Part shown: one piece after another, positions 18,844 through 26,806 of the stretch
How positions within the stretch are numbered: position 1 is the stretch's first letter
How the letters are laid out: every line of letters starts with the position of its first letter
Origin: JBAXTE01 sp964653595
GTDB lineage: Bacteria > Bacteroidota > Bacteroidia > Bacteroidales > WCHB1-69
NCBI GenBank assembly: GCA_964653595.1
Contig: CAZZHH010000019.1
Location: 1-62,967, forward strand
Length of the DNA stretch: 62,967 nt
Direction of reading: 5' to 3'
Translations under genes and position numbers: made by a program
Notes under the pieces: model-generated
Told to the model about the DNA's origin: nothing
Seen by the model: the letters and a program-made list of their open reading frames with translations, nothing else
The model's database searches: none

Positions 18844-19827
18844 TTACAATAATAATTGAACAGAACCTTGTATATTATATTCCTTGCCTTCAATTCCTTT
18901 AGCTGTTATTATGTAAAAATAAGTGCCTTCACTACATTTATCTTTATTTGCTGAATAACCACCCCAATATTCAAAAGGATTCTTTGATTCATAAACGATA
19001 TTACCCCATCTGCTATAAATAATACAATTATAATAGGTAAGAGACTTGGTCTTTACTTCAAAAAAATCGTTTATTCCGTCGTTATTGGGCGTAAATACGT
19101 TAGGTGCGTCAATACTTGATTGAACTTCAGTTAATTGTACCCCATCAATATAATAATAAGGTGATTCAATAAATCCTCTGTTAAAAAAAGGAGTAGTATC
19201 AGTTTCTGATATATCAAAAAAATTACCTATTGTCATATAATTTTCATCACCATTAGATATAAATGTACCACTAATTTTAGTCCAATTCATTGTATCTGAC
19301 AATATCTGATTAACAGGATTTGACACTTGTGGATTAGCACTAATAAAATAATAGTCATTTTGATAAAGTTTGTTTTGACTAAAATACGCTCCCATTCTAT
19401 TTATTCCACAATAAGAGTGTTTTGCTAAGCATACATAAAATTCAAGGTAATATTCAATGTTTTTTTGAAGTGGTTTAATCAATTTACATTGAACATATTC
19501 TCTGTAATTTTCTTCACCATTATATGAATATATGCCAACAGATCCATTTCCATTATAAGCTTGTTGGTATCCCCAAAAAGTATTTGGTATATTTACACCA
19601 CTTGTCAAATCCGCACATGAATTTAAAAAATCTGATGTAGCTAAATTTGGTGAATACCAACCATTACAACGCTCTATTTGTGGATCACCAGGAGTCGAAC
19701 ACATGGTCGGACATGTATCATGTTCCTCAAAGCTCCCGTTTGGCACAAGGTTCAGTTGTGCATTTGCGGGATATTGCAGTGCAAACAGCAGGACGCAGAA
19801 GACAATATGTAAAAAAGGTCTATTCAA
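18844..19827 (-). CDS. T9SS type B secreted protein, copy B
   Basis: A 327-residue paralog of 16857-17828. Signal peptide 1-23 (ending PANAQ), the same LNLVPNGSFEEHDTCP opening, a diverged middle with several Cys (for example MCSTPGDPQIERCNGWY near 40-57), and a type B sorting domain from about 240: VFTPNNDGINDFFEV, IYSRWGNIVYES, then SEGTYFYI and a final GSVQLLL. The conserved ends and variable middle suggest diversification of the exposed domain. A (TATTG)11 tract lies about 200 bp upstream. I found no TAnnTTTG box in the 200 bp before the start. Confidence 0.82.
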   Translation of the reverse strand: MNRPFLHIVFCVLLFALQYPANAQLNLVPNGSFEEHDTCPTMCSTPGDPQIERCNGWYSPNLATSDFLNSCADLTSGVNIPNTFWGYQQAYNGNGSVGIYSYNGEENYREYVQCKLIKPLQKNIEYYLEFYVCLAKHSYCGINRMGAYFSQNKLYQNDYYFISANPQVSNPVNQILSDTMNWTKISGTFISNGDENYMTIGNFFDISETDTTPFFNRGFIESPYYYIDGVQLTEVQSSIDAPNVFTPNNDGINDFFEVKTKSLTYYNCIIYSRWGNIVYESKNPFEYWGGYSANKDKCSEGTYFYIITAKGIEGKEYNIQGSVQLLL

Positions 19828-20025
19828 TTATTTGTTTGTTATTGTAATTAATTTTTAGTTTTCTTGAAAAAAATCATTGAAATTTACGAAACTATTTCAT
19901 AAAAACAATGCGAAAAATCTTTTTTTTGCGTGTGGGTGTTTTTTATGCTGCAAGTGCAGCTAAGTATCTACCGGGTTGAGGTGTTTTGAATTTTGTTTTT
20001 TGGCCTTAGGCTCATGGCAGTTGGG

Positions 20026-20080
20026 TATTGTATTGTATTGTATTGTATTGTATTGTATTGTATTGTATTGTATTGTATTG
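20026..20080. repeat. (TATTG)11 pentanucleotide tract
   Basis: Eleven perfect tandem copies of TATTG, 199 bp upstream of the start of type B gene copy B. Slippage would change its length in 5-bp steps, about half a helical turn. Confidence 0.97.
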
Positions 20081-20281
20081 TGCGCATCATAGCCTCCTTG
20101 TTTTTCAAAGTATGTTGGTATAAGTCCATGTCGGTATAATATTCATAAGATTTACATTATGGTAAACAATATGGTTTTGGCAAATGTATAAAAAATATTG
20201 AATTAAACAATATTAAACCCAAATTAATTAATAGGAGATTTAAAAAAATCGAACTACTTGATTTAGAAACATTTAATCGTT

Positions 20282-20300
20282 TCAGCGATTGTATCGCTGA
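20282..20300. repeat. CAGCGA hairpin, remote relative of ATPase elements
   Basis: TCAGCGAT (20282-20289), a 3-nt loop and ATCGCTGA (20293-20300) form a perfect 8-bp palindrome. The TTTCAGCGA...TCGCTGA half sites match those around the ATPase gene at 22061-22160 and 23610-23659. Confidence 0.7.
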
Positions 20301-20440
20301 TTTTGGGTTAAATAAATTGTTTATTGAAAGAGTTGTACTATAGGGTAGGGGTAACCATCCAATTTTTATTAGTTCAATATTTCTTTGTTAAAGTTTAACA
20401 GATACTTAAGTGTCTCAAGCAAATTATTTTATCTGTGTAT

Positions 20441-20470
20441 AAAAAAGAGGCAAATTATTGCCTCTTTTTT
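20441..20470. terminator. Terminator after the M23 peptidase gene
   Basis: A 13-bp stem, 20441-20453 with 20458-20470, and a 4-nt loop, flanked by A and T runs; it serves the minus-strand peptidase gene. Its core GAGGCAA/TTGCCTC is the same as in the hutH terminator. Confidence 0.88.
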
Positions 20471-20496
20471 TATTGAAATATTGATAAAGCTAAAAA

Positions 20497-21528
20497 CTAT
20501 CTAACTCGTATTTTTTTACCTGGTTGGAGTAACTTTTTGGTTGAAATGCCATTAATTTGAGCCAATCTTTTCACTGTTGTGCCATTTCTTTGCGCAATAT
20601 GACCTAAGGTGTCTCCTTTTTTTACAAGAACATATTTTGCATTCTTTGTGTTATGATTTGTAGTTTGATTTTTAGAATTTGATTTAATATCTAACACTTT
20701 TGTTTCAACAGAATCTGTTTTACTTGTATGTGTTTCAGTTAAAATATTTGGTTGAGCATCCTCCTTGGAAATTTGATGTCCGTTTTCATCGTATTGAATT
20801 TCAACCGCTTTTTTTCCATGTTTTTTAGAACGAGTAATTTTAAATTTCGGTAAAAAGTCCACTCTGTTAAGAATCAATGTGTCTTTTATAAGATCATACG
20901 TGCTAAAATCCATCATTACCATTGGATCAAATGCGGCTCCATTGTATCTGGTTTCAAAATGAAGATGGTTTGCAGTAGCTCTTCCGGTTCTTCCCCCTAA
21001 GCCAATAATATCACCAGCTTTCACCTTTTGATTTAATTTCACTTTAATTTTAGACAAATGGGCATAAACCGTTTCAAGGCCATTTAAATGACGAACAACT
21101 ACTAATTTACCATAACCACCATAGGATTTTGCCATCCGTACTACGCCATCAAAAGAAGAATAAACTGGAGTGCCTTTTCTTAACGCAATATCAACGCCTG
21201 TATGTGGGACTCTTCCACGATAACAAAACTGTCCTAACAACTGACCTTTTACTGGAAAAACAAATTCCGAATTTCCTTCTTTTAGGTTTAAAGGTAAATT
21301 TTCGGGCAATGAATTGTAATCCGTTCTCGTAATCATTACGTGAGCAGAGTTCCAATTAGTATAAAAGCTTTCAGGAATAGTAATCTCTTCGGCCGCTTCG
21401 TTGTTGGTAATCAACTCAGCTGGTTTTACCTTGTTATGTGAAGGTTGTGCATAGGATACGGTAATTGTGCTGCAAATAGCAAAAAATAGTGTGCTAACGA
21501 GTGTTGATTTTACGCCTTTAAATGTCAT
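20497..21528 (-). CDS. M23 peptidase with C-terminal LysM domain
   Basis: A 343-residue exported protein with signal peptide about 1-27 (ending SYAQ). The M23 (LytM-type) zinc endopeptidase domain spans about 85-200, with HTGVD near 107-111 and HLHFE near 186-190, the usual His-x3-Asp and His-x-His metal ligands. A low-complexity linker (about 235-290) leads to a single LysM domain at the C-terminus (VKKGDTLGHIAQRNGTTVKR, about 300-343). The protein should cut or bind peptidoglycan, or act as a non-cutting activator, in the periplasm. All ligands look intact, so it may be active. Confidence 0.9.
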   Translation of the reverse strand: MTFKGVKSTLVSTLFFAICSTITVSYAQPSHNKVKPAELITNNEAAEEITIPESFYTNWNSAHVMITRTDYNSLPENLPLNLKEGNSEFVFPVKGQLLGQFCYRGRVPHTGVDIALRKGTPVYSSFDGVVRMAKSYGGYGKLVVVRHLNGLETVYAHLSKIKVKLNQKVKAGDIIGLGGRTGRATANHLHFETRYNGAAFDPMVMMDFSTYDLIKDTLILNRVDFLPKFKITRSKKHGKKAVEIQYDENGHQISKEDAQPNILTETHTSKTDSVETKVLDIKSNSKNQTTNHNTKNAKYVLVKKGDTLGHIAQRNGTTVKRLAQINGISTKKLLQPGKKIRVR

Positions 21529-22060
21529 CTTTTTTGTTTTCGTTTATACTCTTGCAAGAGGTGTTTAAACTATAATAATCCTTGTTGCAATTTCATTTTT
21601 GATTTATCTAAGGTAGAACTATTATTTTACATGACCAAACCAAAAAACCGAAAAAGTGTTAAACCAGGAGTTAAAAAATCGGCTCAACTCATAGGGAAAA
21701 GGGAGATGCAAGCCAATCAAAAAAAATGTTAAATTTACAATATTAAATTTACAATTCCGGGAAAAACGACCTGTTTTTTACATTTTGACCTTCAGCCCTC
21801 CTCCCCAAAAAAGTCATTTTCCCATCTCAAAATCCACCCAATTTTGAACTTGTTTTCCCTGAATAATTGACCCGTTTAATGAGCCAAATATTCAGTCAAA
21901 CAAATCAGTCACCAAATAAAAAAACGAATATTCATTTCTTTTACAGAGCATACAACCATTATAATAATAAATCAAAAAATCATAATAAAACAATATTAAA
22001 AATTTCACCATAAAATTTTATATATCTGTTTATCTGCTATTTACAAAATTTTACATCATT

Positions 22061-22108
22061 TATATCTCGCTGTATCTATACAATTTTATATACTTTCAGC
22101 GATTTATA
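22061..22108. repeat. 48-bp hairpin element, left copy
   Basis: It opens with TATATCTCGCTG and closes with CAGCGATTTATA. Aligned without gaps with the copy at 23611-23658, 39 of 48 bases agree, and mismatches concentrate in the loop. It is the left boundary of the ATPase gene region. Confidence 0.8.
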
Positions 22109-22118
22109 ATATTATTTT

Positions 22119-22160
22119 ATTCGCTGAAACTATAATATTTTGTATATTTGTAGCGAGTTA
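22119..22160 (+). promoter_or_regulatory. Promoter and operator-like half sites of the ATPase gene
   Basis: TATATTTG at 22143-22150 fits the -7 box. It is sandwiched between TTCGCTGAAAC (22120-22130) and TAGCGAGTTA (22151-22160), two inverted half sites of the same motif as in the 48-bp elements. A protein bound there would cover the promoter, so autoregulation is plausible. Confidence 0.5.
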
Positions 22161-22177
22161 AAATAATATTTTGCATT

Positions 22178-23596
22178 ATGAAGATTGCTGGAAGGATATC
22201 GGAGCAAAAAACATTTCAATCGTTGCTGACATCTACCAAGTCAGAATTTATAGCCGTTTATGGCCGCAGAAGAGTGGGCAAGACATTTCTCATCAGAGAA
22301 ACATTTAAAAACAAATTTTCCTTTTACCATACGGGGCTTGCCAATACGGGGATTCAATCACAGCTACAGAACTTCAACGCCTCTTTGCAAAAGCAAGGCA
22401 ACATGCCATACCCTCGGGTCAACACTTGGTTTGAAGCGTTTGGTCAACTTATCCACCTATTGGAAAATTCGAAGAAGGGAAAAAAAGTCGTCTTTCTTGA
22501 TGAACTTCCTTGGATGGACACCCCTCGATCTTCGTTTATTTCAGCGTTGGAACATTTTTGGAATAGCTGGGCTGTTTCCAGAGATGATATTCTGTTGATT
22601 GTTTGTGGCTCTGCTACTTCGTGGATGATCAACAAGTTGATTAAAAATCATGGCGGTCTTCACAACAGAGTGACACGAAGAATGTTGATAGAACCATTTT
22701 CTCTTGGTGAATGTGAAGCGTTTTACAAATTAAACCGTATTGTGATGAACCGCTACCAAATGATTGAAAGTTATATGATTTTCGGAGGGATTCCTTATTA
22801 TTTGAGTTTGATGGAAAAAGGGCTGAGTTTATCCCAAAACGTCGATGCCATGTGCTTTGCCAAACAAGGTGCTTTATGCGATGAGTTTAACAGCTTATAC
22901 GCCTCCCTGTTCAAACACTCCGAAAACCACATCAAAATCGTTAGCGAGTTGAGTAAAAAGAATAAGGGATTAACCCGTTCTGAAATTATTAAAGCCACTA
23001 GACTAGCCGATGGCGGTGGATTGTCAAAGACATTGGAAGAGTTGGAACAATGTGGGTTTGTTAACAAATATAGCGCTTTTGAAAAAAAGAGCAAAGATAT
23101 CATTTACCGATTGGTCGATTTTTATACTTTGTTTTATTTTAATTTCATCCGCAGCAACCAATACAATGATGAACATTTTTGGACAAATTTCACCGAAAAT
23201 GCCAAACACAGAGCCTGGAGCGGCTATGCCTTCGAACAAGTCTGCATGTTGCACATCAAACAGATAAAACACAAACTGGGAATATCCGGAGTATTGACCA
23301 AAATTGCATCCTGGCAAAGTACAGACTCAAAAGAGGGAGCTCAAATTGATTTGCTAATCGACCGCAATGACAGCGTCATAAACCTGTGTGAAATCAAATA
23401 TTCCAACTCAACTTTTGCCATTGATAAAAAATATGACAAAAACTTGAGAAATAAAAAAGGAGTATTCATCAACGAATCCAAGAGCAAAAAGGCAATCCAT
23501 TTAACTATGATTACAACATACGGAACTAAACAAAACGAATATTGGGGAAACATCCAATCGGAAGTCAAAATGGACGATCTTTTTATTGTTTTATAA
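22178..23596 (+). CDS. AAA ATPase with DUF234 nuclease-like C-terminus
   Basis: A 472-residue ATPase of the archaeal-type ATPase_2/DUF234 family. Walker A GRRRVGKTF lies near residues 29-37, Walker B KKVVFLDELPWMD near 103-115, and a sensor-like LLIVCGSATSWM near 139-150. A winged-helix segment follows (about 245-310). The C-terminal DUF234 domain has AQIDLLIDR (about 389) and CEIKYS (about 405), the D...ExK pattern of PD-(D/E)xK nucleases. The family is frequent and often multicopy in Bacteroidota and archaea, with no settled function; it may act on DNA. Copies of a 48-bp hairpin bracket the gene on both sides. Confidence 0.85.
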   Translation: MKIAGRISEQKTFQSLLTSTKSEFIAVYGRRRVGKTFLIRETFKNKFSFYHTGLANTGIQSQLQNFNASLQKQGNMPYPRVNTWFEAFGQLIHLLENSKKGKKVVFLDELPWMDTPRSSFISALEHFWNSWAVSRDDILLIVCGSATSWMINKLIKNHGGLHNRVTRRMLIEPFSLGECEAFYKLNRIVMNRYQMIESYMIFGGIPYYLSLMEKGLSLSQNVDAMCFAKQGALCDEFNSLYASLFKHSENHIKIVSELSKKNKGLTRSEIIKATRLADGGGLSKTLEELEQCGFVNKYSAFEKKSKDIIYRLVDFYTLFYFNFIRSNQYNDEHFWTNFTENAKHRAWSGYAFEQVCMLHIKQIKHKLGISGVLTKIASWQSTDSKEGAQIDLLIDRNDSVINLCEIKYSNSTFAIDKKYDKNLRNKKGVFINESKSKKAIHLTMITTYGTKQNEYWGNIQSEVKMDDLFIVL

Positions 23597-23609
23597 TTAT
23601 CAAATATGA

Positions 23610-23659
23610 CTATAACTCGCTGAATCTATATTTTTTTAACCACTTTCAGCGAGTTATAG
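23610..23659. repeat. 48-bp hairpin element, right copy
   Basis: Perfect 15-bp arms CTATAACTCGCTGAA (23610-23624) and TTCAGCGAGTTATAG (23645-23659). It begins 13 bp after the ATPase stop. Without a clear T tail after the stem, it is a poor terminator, although the T run lies in the loop. Confidence 0.85.
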
Positions 23660-23740
23660 ACATATATACATGTAGTCCAAAATTTAAAAACAATCATATA
23701 TATCATTGTAATTCAATTATATAAATGTTTTTTACTTCGA

Positions 23741-24529
23741 TTAAAGCCCGGTCTCATTTAAATAATAGCCGATTGGCATAATATACAGTGGCTCCTCCTC
23801 TTTGGGCAATTGCAGAAACTTTGACACCAGTTTGTCATTAAAAGCTGCGATTGCACATGTACCAAGATTCAGTGCTTCTGCTTGCAGATAAACATTTTCT
23901 GCTGAATGTCCTAAATCCATACAGACATATCTTTCACGACCTCGACTACCATACTTGGAAGTGCAACGGCTATAGATTGCACTATAAAACAATACAGCAG
24001 GAGCATCGGCAATCATTTGCTGATTGTATGAAGCGGTACACAACTCTTTTCGCAAGTCTTTATTGATCGTTCTGACAATCTTATGGTCTTGCGAAACATA
24101 TCTGTATAAACCCGGTTCAATGCCATTGACTTTTCCAACCAGTACATAAATCTCAAGAGGATACAAAGCACCTGCAGATGGAGCCGTTCGCAAACCGCCT
24201 CTCAAAAAAGGATAATCGGCTCTTGGTTTGGTAACACCATATGCAGCCCAAAGAATTTGGGACAACTGATCAACAGTCAACTCTTTGTCAATAAAATCGC
24301 GGTGCGACCTACGGTTATTGATCGACTCTTCCACCGATTTTGCACCGACAACCCGAGGCGCCGGGAGTTTGTAGGTCAAATGGCTTGTATCGCCATTTCC
24401 AATTTCCGCCTTTGACTTTTGGGATTGCTCAGTGGGTTTACACCCTGCAAAAAAGAGGATGAGCGTTGATAAGATGAGCTGTTGAATGATCGCTCTTTTT
24501 CTGGAATAAACTTTAATCATGTTTGCCAT
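23741..24529 (-). CDS. SagB-like nitroreductase, lipoprotein
   Basis: A 262-residue nitroreductase-fold flavoprotein of the SagB-type branch. The catalytic region shows ESINNRRSHRDF, LSQILWAAYGVT and, later, TAPSAGALYPLEIYV. Cofactor FMN is expected. The N-terminus (about 16-31) ends in LFFAGCK, a lipobox, so the mature protein would be anchored outside the cytoplasm, unusual for this fold. No ribosomal-peptide cluster genes are next to it. The start may be the ATG at 24529 or the one at 24520, three codons later (MIKVYS). The gap to the upstream gene of the same strand is 47 bp, so co-transcription is likely. Confidence 0.85.
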   Translation of the reverse strand: MANMIKVYSRKRAIIQQLILSTLILFFAGCKPTEQSQKSKAEIGNGDTSHLTYKLPAPRVVGAKSVEESINNRRSHRDFIDKELTVDQLSQILWAAYGVTKPRADYPFLRGGLRTAPSAGALYPLEIYVLVGKVNGIEPGLYRYVSQDHKIVRTINKDLRKELCTASYNQQMIADAPAVLFYSAIYSRCTSKYGSRGRERYVCMDLGHSAENVYLQAEALNLGTCAIAAFNDKLVSKFLQLPKEEEPLYIMPIGYYLNETGL

Positions 24530-24576
24530 TTAATTCGGAATTATTTGTTGTATGAAAAAAAATAACACATTGTAAA

Positions 24577-25191
24577 TCAATCAAATCCATTCATGTACAA
24601 AATTTCTGAAAGCTTATTTTCTTCAAAAATAAAGAACAAATAAAGCGGGATTTCGAAACCATCAGCACTCGGGCATTGAAGCTCCAAATATTGATATGTT
24701 TTAGCTGTATCATATTTTACATCAAAAGTTTTACACACAGCATCAATCGGCTGACCAATTCTTATGTTGTTTTTCAACGAAATACTATTATTCTTAATTA
24801 AGACATTTGAAATCAAATATTTATCAATAAAGTCATTTGAAATCGTTTCAATATAGAATTCTCCCCAATAAATTGTTTTGAGTGTATCGATAACATTGGG
24901 ATCATGTTTATTTGGGGCTAAGGTCACAACCGTTTTCGTACTTGATTTCATCTTTTTTTCAAAATACAAATACAAATCGTCTGTTTCAAATGGGGTCCAA
25001 ACAAATTCATTTTCCGCATACAAAGTATCATACAATGTAGTATCCACAATAGTTTTCACCTCGAAAGCACCTTTCTGCAACTGGTTTTCTCCAAAGGATT
25101 TTATGTTGATCGCTAACATCAAAAATCCCATTATTGGCAAAAAGAGCATCCTCTGATTTGCCGCTCTGAGACAAATGGGCTTAATCTTCAT
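24577..25191 (-). CDS. Conserved exported protein, paralog A
   Basis: A 204-residue protein I do not recognise. A hydrophobic N-terminal segment (about 15-35) suggests export. From about residue 70 it aligns with the protein at 26050-26634: LYFEKKMKSSTKTVV, APNKHD, DTLKTIYWGE and RIGQPID in the same order. Its end shows the beta-strand pattern LYLFFIFEENKLSEILY. It overlaps the upstream gene by 11 bp, so the two are translationally coupled. Function unknown; a periplasmic or surface location is inferred. Confidence 0.65.
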   Translation of the reverse strand: MKIKPICLRAANQRMLFLPIMGFLMLAINIKSFGENQLQKGAFEVKTIVDTTLYDTLYAENEFVWTPFETDDLYLYFEKKMKSSTKTVVTLAPNKHDPNVIDTLKTIYWGEFYIETISNDFIDKYLISNVLIKNNSISLKNNIRIGQPIDAVCKTFDVKYDTAKTYQYLELQCPSADGFEIPLYLFFIFEENKLSEILYMNGFD

Positions 25192-25996
25192 TATTGTTCG
25201 ATTTTTTTGGCTGGTAATACTCCTTCAACAGTCTGGTTCTCTGTTTCTTTAGTTTATCAACATCAACGCCCATTCTAATTGGTTTTGAATCCGGTTTATT
25301 AAAATCAGAGACAAACATCACCTCTTCTTCATCTTCCGAAAACTCACCATCTTTATTATTGTCTGCAATGCATTTCATAACCACTTTGCCATTCTCTTTG
25401 AGCATGTACCAACTACTCACGCTAAAACCATCCGGAGACAGTTGCTTAAGGACATTCACCCTCAAATTGTAAACATATAATTTCTGAAACGCCCCATCAC
25501 ACTCGGCACAACTCACTTGGTCAATAAACAACAGGGAATTTATCGTTTTTGGAGTTCCGGCAACCGATTTTTCCTCCTCATTATCAAACTCATAATCCTC
25601 TTTTTCCACTCTTTTTTCAAACGTAGTGATTGATTTAATAATTTGTGACTGATCGAAAACCATTCTTGCCTCAGAATTTTCATCATTCATTACCGCAATA
25701 TTCATATAATAGGTTTCCGATTCATTTTTCTCCTGAGGCCTTACAAGCAAAATTATTGGTATTGCTATATTATTTGTTGATGCAAATGCGATAGGACGTC
25801 CAAACGGCAACATATCACTATCGTCTTCCTCGATTATGACATCCTTATTATCACTGGCATTCGTTTTCTTAGAAGATAATTCAGTTTTACTTTTCACATC
25901 CCCAGCAGGATTACATGCTGAAAAAAAAGCTAAAACCAATGACAAAAAAAGCATTTTGCTTATTCTTGCATTCAATACAAAAAAAGTTGATTTCAT
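25181..25996 (-). CDS. Lipoprotein of unknown function
   Basis: A 271-residue protein with lipobox FFSACNP at about residues 24-30 after a hydrophobic stretch; the functional start could be the internal Met at residue 15. Nothing else is recognised. Visible features are acidic tracts (EEDDSD near 56), a pair of Cys in VSCAECDG near 157-163, and a DNNKDGEFSEDEEEV stretch near 217 that resembles a Ca-binding EF-hand loop. It lies between two paralogous genes on the same strand (24577 and 26050), implying a shared process at the envelope. Confidence 0.6.
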   Translation of the reverse strand: MKSTFFVLNARISKMLFLSLVLAFFSACNPAGDVKSKTELSSKKTNASDNKDVIIEEDDSDMLPFGRPIAFASTNNIAIPIILLVRPQEKNESETYYMNIAVMNDENSEARMVFDQSQIIKSITTFEKRVEKEDYEFDNEEEKSVAGTPKTINSLLFIDQVSCAECDGAFQKLYVYNLRVNVLKQLSPDGFSVSSWYMLKENGKVVMKCIADNNKDGEFSEDEEEVMFVSDFNKPDSKPIRMGVDVDKLKKQRTRLLKEYYQPKKSNNNED

Positions 25997-26049
25997 AATT
26001 CAAAAGCGTTAAGATTAATGACTCCAAAGAGCTGAACAAATATACAATT

Positions 26050-26634
26050 TTAATCGATATATGGCTGGTACGATATTTCTGACAACGTATCCTTTTCAAA
26101 GTAAAAGGTCAAATAGGAGACAAAGCCCATCTCCCCGCCACCTTCAGGACTTTTGATCTCCAGAAATTTATAATTTTTCGAATGATCATAATTGACCTTG
26201 AAAGCTTTAAACACCTGATCGATGGGCATCCCGACCCTTAGGTCATTTCTTAATGCGAACTGTTTATCTTTTATGGATGCAAATAACAACATTGTTCTAT
26301 GAATGGAAACATTGCTCAAGGTTTTAATATAAGTCTCCCCCCAATAAACCGTTTTCAGCGTATCCACTGTTTTGTCATCATGCTGGTTTGGCGCCAACTC
26401 CACGATCGTCTTTGTGCTTGATTTGAGTCTTTTCTTAAAATAGAGATAATCATCTTTTGTTTCGAACGGCGATTGCACCAGCCAATCCTCAATGGACAAC
26501 GAGTCGCATCGCATTGTTTCAGAAGAGGATGTTACACCCGAAGTATCTATTGATTGTATAAGACCATCGTCACTTTTTGAATTACTACACGAAACAAGAA
26601 ACCCGAATAGAGATAAAAAGATGATTTTTTTCAT
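26050..26634 (-). CDS. Lipoprotein, paralog B of 24577-25191
   Basis: A 194-residue lipoprotein (lipobox FLVSCSNS) starting at the ATG at 26634. A longer reading to 26679 adds 15 residues with no signal character and is rejected. It has the same block order as the protein at 24577-25191: YLYFKKRLKSSTKTIV, APNQHD, DTLKTVYWGE, then RVGMPIDQVFKAF. Function unknown. A 53-bp gap separates it from the next gene on the same strand. Confidence 0.65.
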   Translation of the reverse strand: MKKIIFLSLFGFLVSCSNSKSDDGLIQSIDTSGVTSSSETMRCDSLSIEDWLVQSPFETKDDYLYFKKRLKSSTKTIVELAPNQHDDKTVDTLKTVYWGETYIKTLSNVSIHRTMLLFASIKDKQFALRNDLRVGMPIDQVFKAFKVNYDHSKNYKFLEIKSPEGGGEMGFVSYLTFYFEKDTLSEISYQPYID

Positions 26635-26741
26635 GATTGATTGAGATTGGTTGACAATTATTTTTTCAAATTTAATCAAATTTATTTATCCGCAAAAATT
26701 GTTTGCTGTTATATTCAAGATAGATTGACCATCGATTGCAT

Positions 26742-26780
26742 CAAAAAAAAATCACACACCCAAAAGAATGAGTGTGTGAT
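26742..26780 (-). terminator. Terminator after the 26807 lipoprotein gene
   Basis: Stem ATCACACAC (26751-26759) with GTGTGTGAT (26772-26780); on the minus strand the hairpin is followed by a run of T (26743-26750). It separates the permease-lipoprotein pair from the three small envelope genes. Confidence 0.85.
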
Positions 26781-26806
26781 CTGAATATTATCGAATCAGG
26801 AACTGA

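Larger units (their letters stand above)
19828..20496. other. Upstream region of type B gene copy B
   Basis: No gene. It carries the (TATTG)11 tract (20026-20080), a TCAGCGAT/ATCGCTGA hairpin (20282-20300) related to the elements that bracket the ATPase gene, and a terminator (20441-20470). The stretch 20081-20280 is AT-rich with nothing recognisable. Confidence 0.6.
21529..22177. other. Region upstream of the ATPase gene
   Basis: About 650 bp between divergent genes. The first half is unremarkable; from about 22020 it is densely AT-rich and holds the left 48-bp hairpin element (22061-22108), extra half sites (22119-22160) and the -7 box (22143-22150). Confidence 0.6.
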
